Assembly (NCBI GenBank): GCA_020073365.1
Contig: JAIQFL010000099.1
Coordinates: forward strand, 1 to 32,852
Direction of reading: 5' to 3'
Length of the DNA: 32,852 nt
Source of the DNA: Terriglobia bacterium
GTDB taxonomy: Bacteria > Acidobacteriota > Terriglobia > Bryobacterales > Bryobacteraceae
Positions within the stretch are counted from its first letter, which is position 1; each line of letters begins with the position of its first letter. Positions 1 to 8,822 of the stretch are shown in pieces. The notes beneath the pieces were generated by a model that did not search any database, was not told the DNA's origin, and worked only from the letters and a program-made list of their open reading frames with translations. A program made the translations under genes and the position numbers.

Positions 1-173
1 AGGCGAGTGTTGGAACCGTGATGAGCGTCTGGTTCACCCACTACGTTGACAGGAGGGCCACGCCACCGCAAGGCAGCGGAGAAGTTGGTAACGGCGTCGT
101 GAATGACCCTCAACTAATTGGCGCAGTCACTCGCAGTAAATGTTGTGTTGGACAAGAGTGATTGGAGGAATGT
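1..173. other. Upstream intergenic stretch, no gene seen
   Basis: No coding region, RNA gene or convincing promoter is visible in these first bases. The only clear signal is the GGAGG motif at about 164-168, which is the ribosome binding site of the following gene. Confidence 0.4.
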
Positions 174-1584
174 ATGAAATCAAACGGTAGACTTTTCTTG
201 TGTACCAGTACTGTCATGGCCCTGGTCGCGGTCTTCCCCGCGCGCGCTCAGTTCTACAGGCAAACGAATCTGGTTTCGAACCGTGGTGACGTGGGGGCGG
301 AGGTTGTCGACTTAAATCTGAAGAATCCCTGGGGTGTGTCCCATAGCCCAACCAGTCCGTTTTGGGTCTCCGACCAAGTCACGAACGTATCCACTCTGTA
401 TTCGGTCGATCCGACAACAGGTGCGGTCGCAATCGTCCCCCTGGTCGTGAGCGTCCCCGGCGGACCCCACGGGACAGGTGTTCAACGGAGTCAGCACCGA
501 TTTTCTCATCACTTCAGGCGGGGCCACCGGGGCGTCGGCGTTCCTCTTTTCGGGACTGAACGGCGGGATTTCGGGCTGGAACCCGGGGGTTCCACCCCCT
601 CCACCCCCTCCACCCCCGCTTCTGTCGAATCAAGCCATTACGCCGGTGTCCGGTACACCCGCACCCGCTGTGTATACTGGACTGGCGCTGGCGATGCGGG
701 CTTCCGGCCAGCATCTGTATGCAGCGAACCCCGCGGCGGGGAGGATTGACGTTTTCAACAATACCTTCACCCAGGTGACGGTCCCAGGCGGGTTCAGCGA
801 CCCGACGCCGCTTCCTGCCAAAGAGTTCCCATTCAACGTTGCCAATATCGACGGCCATCTCTATGTCAGCTACACCGGTCCTGCCGGCTCAGTCGGCGTG
901 GTCAACGAATTCGACACGGAGGGCCGTTTCATCAGACGGTTTGCCACCGGCGGAACGCTCCTCGATCCCTGGGGAATGGTGGTTGCGCCTCCTGTTTTTG
1001 GGAAGTTTGCCAATGCGCTTCTGGTCGGCAACTTCAACGCCGGAAACGCAGCCAACGGTCCTGGCAATATCAGCGCTTTCGACCTGAAGACCCGCGAGTT
1101 TCTTGGACTGCTGAAAGGAACCGATAGCGGCCCGCTCCAAATCGATGGTCTATGGCAATTGATCTTCGGCAATGGCGTCGCAGGCGGTAATGCCGGGGTG
1201 CTGTACTTCTCCGCCGGCATCAACAAACAGAACGAGGGCCTGTTCGGCAGCCTGGCCACGTGTCACGGGCCTGTGATCAGCGGCGCTTCCGCCAGCCCGA
1301 ACGTGCTGTGGCCGCCGAACCATAAGTCCGTCACAGTGGCGATTGACTACTCGGCCCCGGATGACTGCGATGCCGCTCCCGTCTGCACGCTCAGCGTCAC
1401 CAACAACGAGACTGGTCCTAACGACGCCACCGTGGTGAATGCGCATACCGTTGACTTAATCGCTACCCGTGAAGGAAAAGGCGATGGCCGTTTGTACACG
1501 GTCGAGATCTCCTGTAAGGACAAGCTGCCTCTTTCTTCCAGCACCAGCGTGACGGTGACGGTCCCGCACGACCAGGCGCATTGA
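174..1584 (+). pseudogene. TIGR03118-like secreted protein, frameshifted
   Basis: This is a secreted protein of unknown function that resembles the TIGR03118 family. The start is the ATG at 174, preceded by GGAGG with a 5-base gap; a signal peptide follows (hydrophobic stretch ending in ARAQ). The first part reads through the family-like block NPWGVSHSPTSPFWVSD, then the frame breaks in the C-run at 465-468. Removing one C restores GGPTGQVFNGVS, and the second frame continues to the stop at 1584 without further damage (blocks SGWNP, GLALA, DPWGMV). A run of nine prolines, coded by a 9-bp tandem repeat, sits at about 592-618. The C-terminal 100 residues carry a WPPNHK motif and paired cysteines typical of extracellular beta-sandwich add-on domains. 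The break may be a true mutation or a sequencing error in a homopolymer; everything else looks intact. Confidence 0.75.
592..618. repeat. 9-bp tandem repeat coding polyproline
   Basis: Three near-identical 9-bp units (CCACCCCCT-like) lie in tandem and encode a run of prolines in the second frame of the TIGR03118-like gene. Such tracts are prone to slippage. Confidence 0.7.
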
Positions 1585-1705
1585 TTTTGATGGTTTCGAC
1601 CGCGGCGGTACGGATGCTTCGGCGGAGGAAAGCGCCAAGCGCCCCGAGGAGTCGGGGGTGCCTCCTGGGCCCGGCAAGCACGATTGCTTGCGCCACGAAA
1701 AATAG

Positions 1706-3817
1706 CTAAGCCGATTGCGGTAGGGCGCTGGCATTATGGTTTGACAGGTACTCCCGGACGGGAAAAAACAGCTTCACGGAGGTTCCCGAATTCGGAGCCG
1801 TCTCCAATCGTACGGCGCCCGTGTGGGCCCGCATGATACCCAGCACCTCCGACAGTCCCAAGCCGCGACCCACGAACTTGGTGCTGAAAAATGGATCGAA
1901 TGCTCGTTCCGCGATTTCGGCCGGCATGCCGGGACCCGCGTCCTTCACTTCGATGCGAACATAGACTCCCGGATCGAGCTTCTCGTCAGGCGCGATGGTT
2001 TCCAACTCGTTCCCCGATAGCTCACAGAGATCCACCCCGATTTCGACGACGCCGCCAGCCGGGTCGGTTGCCTCCAGGGCGTTCTGAACCAGGTTCTTGA
2101 GCACCTGTCCGACCTCGTCCGGGGCCGCCAATACCTGGGGTAGCGGGGAACCGACATGGAATCGAATCTCGACCTTGGCCCCGGCCAGACCGAGTAGCGA
2201 GGGCCGTATCTCTTCGATAACCTCTCCCAGGTCGATCGGCCGAAGTGTGAGATACGACCGCCCGGTATATGCCAGGACCTGGCGAACCAGGTCGGCCGCG
2301 TGCTGCGCCGCCTCCATGGAAGCGGCCACGTGGCGGCGCGTCACGTCCGGTTTGTCGAGACTCTCCATGGCGAGCGAGGCCTGTCCAAGGATGATGGTCA
2401 AGAGGTTGTTGAAGTCGTGTGCAATGCCGGCAGCCATCACGCCGAGGCTTTTCATCCGCTGCGCTCGCTGCAAACGCTGGCCCAAGTCACGTCGTAGCCG
2501 CTCCGCGGCCTTCCGGTGCGAGATGTCCACGCTGGCATTGAAGACGCCCCGAACGCGTCCATCCTCATCGAATACCGGGGATGCGAACGAGAGCACATCG
2601 ATCATGCTGCCATCCGCGCGCACAATCTGGTCCTCTTCACCGAAAACCCGCAACCCGGTCGCGGCCGCTCGTTGGAACGGCAGCTCGTCCGGCGGGAGAT
2701 CCTGTCCGTTGCGAATGAACCGGAAAGGCAGAGGTGCCGCATCCTCGCCCGTCCTCGAAATATCGATCTCCGGCGGCGCCCCCAGCATTTCCGCCATGGC
2801 GGGGTTCAGCCTGATGCTCCGGCATTCAGCACCGCCAGCCACGGCAATACCGATCGGAATCACGTCCAGCAGGGTCTGGAAATCGGCAACTTTGCGATTG
2901 AGCTCCCGATTCAGGTCGCGCACTTCCGCTTCAATCCGCTTCCTCCTGGTCATTTCATCTTCCAACGCGGCATTCGCGCGCTCCAATGCGGAGGACCGGC
3001 GCTGCGAAAGGAACAACAACGTGACCGAGGCGTAAAGCAGCGCGCCGAAGACGCTTGCGAACGTCAGGATCAATCCCTTGAACTCGCGAAAGTAGCTCAA
3101 CGGGATGTGTAGATCCAAAGTCCAGACCTGGTTCGGGATCGTTACAGGCGCGGTGGAGGATTCCTCCCGCGATGCCCTGCTTCCGGGTGGGATGGGGTAA
3201 ATCTCTCGTTCCCCCGATCTGACGGATATGCGATAGTCGGACCGTACCAGGCTGTCGGCTAACGACAGAATAAGCGCGGAGGCATCATACAGACCGATGA
3301 CGTACCCGCGGAGACGTCCTTCTTTTCTTAGAGGGACGCAAACGTAGACAGCGTTCCTGACATCGGGTGTCTCGAAAATGTCGGAAACGGCGATCGACTC
3401 GTGAGCGCGGGCAGCGCCGATCATCTGCCGGAGGCGGTCGTCTGGGCGGATCCTCTTTAGATTCGGCTGAGCGCCGCGTTCCGCCGACCAATGCTGGAAG
3501 CCGTCGATGCCCACCCATGCGGCCACGCGCAATCCGGCGGAGCGCGACAGGAAGAGTTGGCCGTCGGAGCGCCAGTCGTCCAAATCGAAAGGCTTGCCTT
3601 GAGATAGCCACCAACTCCCGAGCTGTTCCAGCGGCTCGATGCTGCTGCGAATGCCTGTTTCCAGCCCTGACGCGATATGTAGGGCCTCTTTTTCCCTGGT
3701 GCGCCGCAGTTCAGCCTGTTCCCGTGCGATCAGCTTGCTACCCATGAGAATGGCCGCGACAATTCCCGCCAGCAAGACCAGCGAAGAAACGACTTGGAAG
3801 ACAACGCGGTGCTTCAT
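1706..3817 (-). CDS. Sensor histidine kinase (CHASE-PAS-HisKA-HATPase)
   Basis: A 703-residue membrane-bound two-component sensor kinase. Two transmembrane segments (about residues 7-25 and 248-270) enclose a periplasmic region that resembles a CHASE ligand-binding domain (about 45-240). A coiled coil (275-312) leads to a PAS domain (about 313-440). The dimerisation block has the phospho-acceptor His467 in AAGIAHDFNN, the form found in HisKA kinases related to NtrB-like enzymes. The ATPase domain shows an N box (NLVQNALEATD), DAGPGMP and GRGLGLS. The start has GGAGG seven bases upstream. There is no receiver domain and no response regulator gene beside it, so it is an orphan in this window. 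Its ligand cannot be read from the sequence. Confidence 0.9.
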   Translation of the reverse strand: MKHRVVFQVVSSLVLLAGIVAAILMGSKLIAREQAELRRTREKEALHIASGLETGIRSSIEPLEQLGSWWLSQGKPFDLDDWRSDGQLFLSRSAGLRVAAWVGIDGFQHWSAERGAQPNLKRIRPDDRLRQMIGAARAHESIAVSDIFETPDVRNAVYVCVPLRKEGRLRGYVIGLYDASALILSLADSLVRSDYRISVRSGEREIYPIPPGSRASREESSTAPVTIPNQVWTLDLHIPLSYFREFKGLILTFASVFGALLYASVTLLFLSQRRSSALERANAALEDEMTRRKRIEAEVRDLNRELNRKVADFQTLLDVIPIGIAVAGGAECRSIRLNPAMAEMLGAPPEIDISRTGEDAAPLPFRFIRNGQDLPPDELPFQRAAATGLRVFGEEDQIVRADGSMIDVLSFASPVFDEDGRVRGVFNASVDISHRKAAERLRRDLGQRLQRAQRMKSLGVMAAGIAHDFNNLLTIILGQASLAMESLDKPDVTRRHVAASMEAAQHAADLVRQVLAYTGRSYLTLRPIDLGEVIEEIRPSLLGLAGAKVEIRFHVGSPLPQVLAAPDEVGQVLKNLVQNALEATDPAGGVVEIGVDLCELSGNELETIAPDEKLDPGVYVRIEVKDAGPGMPAEIAERAFDPFFSTKFVGRGLGLSEVLGIMRAHTGAVRLETAPNSGTSVKLFFPVREYLSNHNASALPQSA

Positions 3818-3837
3818 CGGCGATCCTCCATGTCGCC

Positions 3838-3849
3838 AGTACTAGTACT
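3838..3849. promoter_or_regulatory. 12-bp perfect palindrome upstream of kinase gene
   Basis: AGTACTAGTACT is a perfect palindrome, about 20 bp upstream of the histidine kinase start. It could be an operator overlapping the 5' untranslated region, but chance is also possible. Confidence 0.25.
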
Positions 3850-4028
3850 CGTGGTCTGGGAAAATTGTACCATCTTGCGCAGCAGTCCCGATGTGCTCTG
3901 CCGTACGGCGCGTTTCCGAAAATGTGGTCGCATATCGGGATGGTTCCGGCACCGACTCCCTTCTGCGACAGGTGCGGGACCTGGTAGCCCAGAGTTCGGC
4001 CCGCGCGCGCGGCGTGACTCGACCCGCT

Positions 4029-5387
<1,359 letters not shown>

Positions 5388-5410
5388 GTGGTCTCCTTAG
5401 GATGGCATTT

Positions 5411-5521
5411 CCGTGGAGCGGGCCATTGGCCTGCCATGCCTGCATTCTTGCAGGCATCTCTGGTTGCCGAACAAATGCCGCCACGAATGGCGGCATGGCA
5501 GCCTGAAAGGCCGCTCCACGG
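5411..5521. repeat. Nested cruciform-forming inverted repeat
   Basis: A 30-bp imperfect inverted repeat (5411-5440 against 5492-5521, starting CCGTGGAGCGG) encloses two smaller hairpins, one around TGCCTGCATTCTTGCAGGCA and one around ATGCCGCCACGAATGGCGGC. It fills most of the gap between ssnA and the PLP-enzyme gene and could form a strong RNA structure there. Confidence 0.8.
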
Positions 5522-5544
5522 GGGCGGGGGCGTGGCAAGCTGGG

Positions 5545-5576
5545 CAGACACAAAGGGCGATGGTCTGCCCCACTCA
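5545..5576. repeat. Degenerate REP-like palindrome
   Basis: GGGCAGACACAAAGGGCGATGGTCTGCCCCAC-type sequence is a diverged member of the GGGACAGAC...GTCTGTCCC family seen at 12,138, 14,462 and 29,143. It abuts the ssnA stop codon. Confidence 0.5.
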
Positions 5577-6857
5577 GAATCTCTCCCACAAGGCTCGCGC
5601 CTGCGCGGCGGCTTTTTCCGCCATGTGCGGTTCGTCTACGTTCACGCATTGCCTGTCTCGCACCACCCAGCGGCCGTTCACCATCAATGAATCCACCGGG
5701 GCATTGGCAATGCCGAACAGAATATGGCCGAACAGATTTCCGCTGTCGATCGGTGTCGGGGGGAAGTAGTCCACCAGGATCAGGTCGGCCTGCGCGCCAG
5801 TCTCGATGCGGCCGATCTCCATGCCGAACACCTTCTTCACGATGGCGCGGTTGTTGAGGAATGCCGCCGCATACGCTTCAGCATACGCCACACGCGGGTC
5901 GCCGGCCTGCAATTTCTGCACGTGGAACGCGGTCTTGAACTCGTCCCACATACGCGGCGTGTATCCGTCGGACCCCAACCCCACCAGCACTCCTTTGCGG
6001 AAGAGCTCCAGCAGGTTTGCGGCGCCCACAGCGTTGTTGCAGTTGGATTGCGGGTTGTGGATCACGTTGACCCGGAGCTTGGCGAGGATCTTCCGATCGG
6101 CGGCGGTCACGTGGATCGCATGGGCCGCCAACGTCTTCTCGTCCAGGACGCCGAGATCGCGGAGGCGGCGGACGGCCCCGGCATCGCAGGCGTCCTCGGC
6201 CACGTGAATGTGGAAGCCGGCGCGGAGCGACTGGTTGGCTTCCACCGCACGGCGCAGGGTTTGATCCGTGAGGGTGAATGCGGCGTGGAGCCCAAACGTG
6301 GCGCCCATCAGGCGTTCGCATCGGGCGCTCTCGATGAATCGGATATTCTCCCGAATGCCTTCCGCAGCCGCCGCTGCGCCATTGCGATCGGAGGTTTCGT
6401 AGCACAGAGCTCCGCGGAGGCCGACTTCCCGAAATGCCTGTGCGATGCGGTCGAGGCTGCCCGCGCAAGCGTTGGGGCTGGAGTGGTGGTCGATCAAAGT
6501 GCCAACACCGCATTTCGCGGAGTCGATCAGGCCGATCAGGGCGCTGTAGTAGACATCATCGGCGGTAAGGGCGCGGTCCAGGCGCCACCAGAGCTTCTTG
6601 AGGATTTCTTTGAAGTTCCGCGGAGGGCGGCCGGGGAGGGAGATTCCGCGGGCCAACGTGCTGTAGAGGTGGGTGTGGCCGTTGATCAGAGCCGGCATCA
6701 TGAGCTTGCCGTGGGCGTCTACAACCTCTGATTGGGGAGGCCAGGAGCCCTGCCCGACTGAGCCGACCGTGCCGTCGTCGCGAATCTCCACCTCACCGGA
6801 GTCCACCACCCGGTTGCCGGCGTCGAAGGTCAGGATGCGGGCGTTGGTCAGGATCAT
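5574..6857 (-). CDS. ssnA: SsnA-family amidohydrolase
   Basis: A 427-residue metal-dependent aminohydrolase. Metal and catalytic residues of the amidohydrolase barrel are visible: NGHTH (His61, His63), FHIHVAED (His216, His218), His246 and SD297. Blocks such as LWWRLDRAL, LIDHHSSP and MVNGRWV match E. coli SsnA closely as I recall it. In the E. coli island SsnA is one of the genes of anaerobic purine use and is thought to act on a ring-opened or deaminated purine intermediate. Its ATG overlaps the stop of the carbamate kinase gene by ATGA, so the two are translationally coupled. Confidence 0.9.
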   Translation of the reverse strand: MILTNARILTFDAGNRVVDSGEVEIRDDGTVGSVGQGSWPPQSEVVDAHGKLMMPALINGHTHLYSTLARGISLPGRPPRNFKEILKKLWWRLDRALTADDVYYSALIGLIDSAKCGVGTLIDHHSSPNACAGSLDRIAQAFREVGLRGALCYETSDRNGAAAAAEGIRENIRFIESARCERLMGATFGLHAAFTLTDQTLRRAVEANQSLRAGFHIHVAEDACDAGAVRRLRDLGVLDEKTLAAHAIHVTAADRKILAKLRVNVIHNPQSNCNNAVGAANLLELFRKGVLVGLGSDGYTPRMWDEFKTAFHVQKLQAGDPRVAYAEAYAAAFLNNRAIVKKVFGMEIGRIETGAQADLILVDYFPPTPIDSGNLFGHILFGIANAPVDSLMVNGRWVVRDRQCVNVDEPHMAEKAAAQARALWERF

Positions 6858-7798
6858 GATGCCACGATGTGGGTACCGGCCTCACCCCTGACGGCGCGCG
6901 CTACGTGTTCCGTGGAGGTGATGATGCACTCCGTGCCGCCGCTCTCGACGAAGTCGATGCCGGCCTCGATCTTCGGGCCCATCGACCCGGACGGGAACTC
7001 GCCCGCCTCCAGGTACGCCCGGGCCTGGCGCACCGTGATGGTTTTGAGCCACTGTTGATCGGGACGCCCGAAGCGCACGGCCGCCTGCTCCACCGAAGTG
7101 ACGATGATCAGCTTCTGCGCGCGCAGATCCCGCGCCAGCAAACTGGACGCGTGGTCTTTGTCGATCACGCCTTCAACTCCCACCAGCCGGTCGCCTTCCC
7201 ACGCCACCGGAATGCCTCCGCCGCCGCAAGCGATCACCACCACGCCAGCATCTACCAGAGCCGCGATGGCCTCCTTTTCCAGGATGCGCAGCGGCCGCGG
7301 GGAGGCGACCACCCGCCGCCATCGGCCGGCGTCGATCTCCTGCATCATCCAGTGCGGCCGCTCCCGCTGGATCTGGCAGAACTCCTGCCGGTTGTAGAAC
7401 GGGCCGATGGGCTTGGTGGGATGCATCAGATCGGGATCGTTCTCGCTCACCAGCACCTGCGTGATGATGGTGGCGGCGCTGCGCCGGATGCCTTCGCGGC
7501 GGAACATCTCGCACGCAATCCGCTGGATCATGTAGCCCATGCCCCCCTGCGAATCGGAGACGCAGGTATCCAGGGGAAGCCTTGGCACTCGCCGTTCGCC
7601 TTCTTCCACGCGAATCAGAATATTGCCGATCTGCGGGCCGTTGCCGTGGGTGATCACCAGGCGGCAATCGCTGTGGAAGAGCGGCTTGAGATGGTGGAGC
7701 GTCTCGGCGGTGTGTTCGAACTGCTGGGGAATCGTTCCCGGTTCTCCGGGCCGCGTGATGGCATTGCCGCCCAGGGCGACGACTAGAGTCTCGGGCAA
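6854..7798 (-). CDS. arcC: Carbamate kinase
   Basis: A carbamate kinase of about 314 residues (carbamoyl phosphate + ADP giving ATP, ammonia and CO2). The nucleotide-binding start (ALGGNA), THGNGPQIG, PTKPIG, RRVVASP, GGGGIPV, VIDKD and GSMGPK are all present. The ORF is open to 7,909, but homology begins at LPETLVVALGGNA; I therefore choose the TTG at 7,798, which has GAGGGG seven bases upstream and lies just after the ygeW stop. It is the counterpart of E. coli YqeA. It gives the operon its energy-conserving step, using carbamoyl phosphate released by the YgeW-type carbamoyltransferase. Confidence 0.92.
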   Translation of the reverse strand: MPETLVVALGGNAITRPGEPGTIPQQFEHTAETLHHLKPLFHSDCRLVITHGNGPQIGNILIRVEEGERRVPRLPLDTCVSDSQGGMGYMIQRIACEMFRREGIRRSAATIITQVLVSENDPDLMHPTKPIGPFYNRQEFCQIQRERPHWMMQEIDAGRWRRVVASPRPLRILEKEAIAALVDAGVVVIACGGGGIPVAWEGDRLVGVEGVIDKDHASSLLARDLRAQKLIIVTSVEQAAVRFGRPDQQWLKTITVRQARAYLEAGEFPSGSMGPKIEAGIDFVESGGTECIITSTEHVARAVRGEAGTHIVAS

Positions 7799-7802
7799 CC
7801 CG

Positions 7803-8822
7803 TCACCCCTCGTATTCCACTTCCCGATCGGCCATGGTGAGCGCCATGATGGCCTTCGCGGTATGCAGCCGGTTTTCGGCCTCCTGGTAGACCACCGAGC
7901 GAGGCCCATCGATCACTTCGTCCGTCACTTCGTTGCCGCGGTCGGCGGGCAGCGGATGCATGTAGAGCGCGTCGGGCTTGGCCAGGGCCATGCGTTGTGC
8001 ATTGCAGATCCAATTCGTGTACTGCTTCGCGATGCGCAGCGATTCCGCGGGATTGCTGCCCATGGTGTCGAGACAGCCCCAGCTCTTGGGGATGACGATG
8101 TCGGCGTCGCGGAAGGCTTCGTCCATGTCGTCCACCACGCGGAACTTTCCGCCGCCGCGACGCGCGTTGTCGCAGGCCGCCTGCATGGTCTCCGGCATCA
8201 GGCCATACTCCGGCGGATGCGCCAGCACCACGTCCATACCGAACCGCGGCATCAGCATGATAAGTCCCTGGGGCACCGAAAGCGGCTTGGCATAGCTGGG
8301 AGCGTATGCCCAGCTTACGGCGATCTTCAGGCCTCTGAGATCCCGGCCGCGCTGCTCGCGGATGGTCATCAGGTCCGCCACGGTCTGGCACGGATGGTCC
8401 ACGTCGCACTGCATGTTGATGACCGGTACTGCGGCCCATTGGGCCACTTCGCGCATGTAGGCATTGCCTTCGCCGGGGACCAGGTCATGCCGGATGGCGA
8501 TGCCGTGGCCGTAGCTGGAGAGAATGATCCCCGTGTCCTTGGGGCTCTCGCCGTGCGAGACCTGCATCACGTCGGCGGTAAGGAAGTGGGCGTGACCGCC
8601 CAACTGCGTCATTCCGGCTTCGAACGAGTTGCGCGTGCGGGTGGACTTGTCGAAGAACATCAGGAAGATGGTTTGATCGGCCAGGTAGCGGTGCGGGATG
8701 CGCCCCTTGAACTTCCGCTTGAGATCCGAGGATACGTCCAGCAGGACGTCGAGCTCGGCATCCGACCATTCCTGAGTGGTGATCCAGTCCCTACCTTTAA
8801 AGAGCGCTTTCTTCGTTTCCAA
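7803..8822 (-). CDS. ygeW: YgeW-family carbamoyltransferase
   Basis: An aspartate/ornithine carbamoyltransferase superfamily enzyme, about 339 residues. The carbamoyl-phosphate loop STRTR is present, as are QCDVDHPCQ, WAYAPSYAKPLSVPQG, RFGMDV and HPLPADRGNEV. The LKIAVSWAYAPSYAKPLSVPQG-like stretch agrees with E. coli YgeW. The ORF can be extended to ATGs at 8,855 or 8,849, but the TTG at 8,822 has a perfect AGGAGG six bases upstream, so I prefer it; this leaves a 26-bp overlap with ygfK. It is expected to run in the phosphorolytic direction, transferring a carbamoyl group from an ureido intermediate to phosphate for the adjacent carbamate kinase. It is shorter than E. coli YgeW (about 396) and lacks part of its C-terminal region before HxLPAD. 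Confidence 0.9.
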   Translation of the reverse strand: METKKALFKGRDWITTQEWSDAELDVLLDVSSDLKRKFKGRIPHRYLADQTIFLMFFDKSTRTRNSFEAGMTQLGGHAHFLTADVMQVSHGESPKDTGIILSSYGHGIAIRHDLVPGEGNAYMREVAQWAAVPVINMQCDVDHPCQTVADLMTIREQRGRDLRGLKIAVSWAYAPSYAKPLSVPQGLIMLMPRFGMDVVLAHPPEYGLMPETMQAACDNARRGGGKFRVVDDMDEAFRDADIVIPKSWGCLDTMGSNPAESLRIAKQYTNWICNAQRMALAKPDALYMHPLPADRGNEVTDEVIDGPRSVVYQEAENRLHTAKAIMALTMADREVEYEG

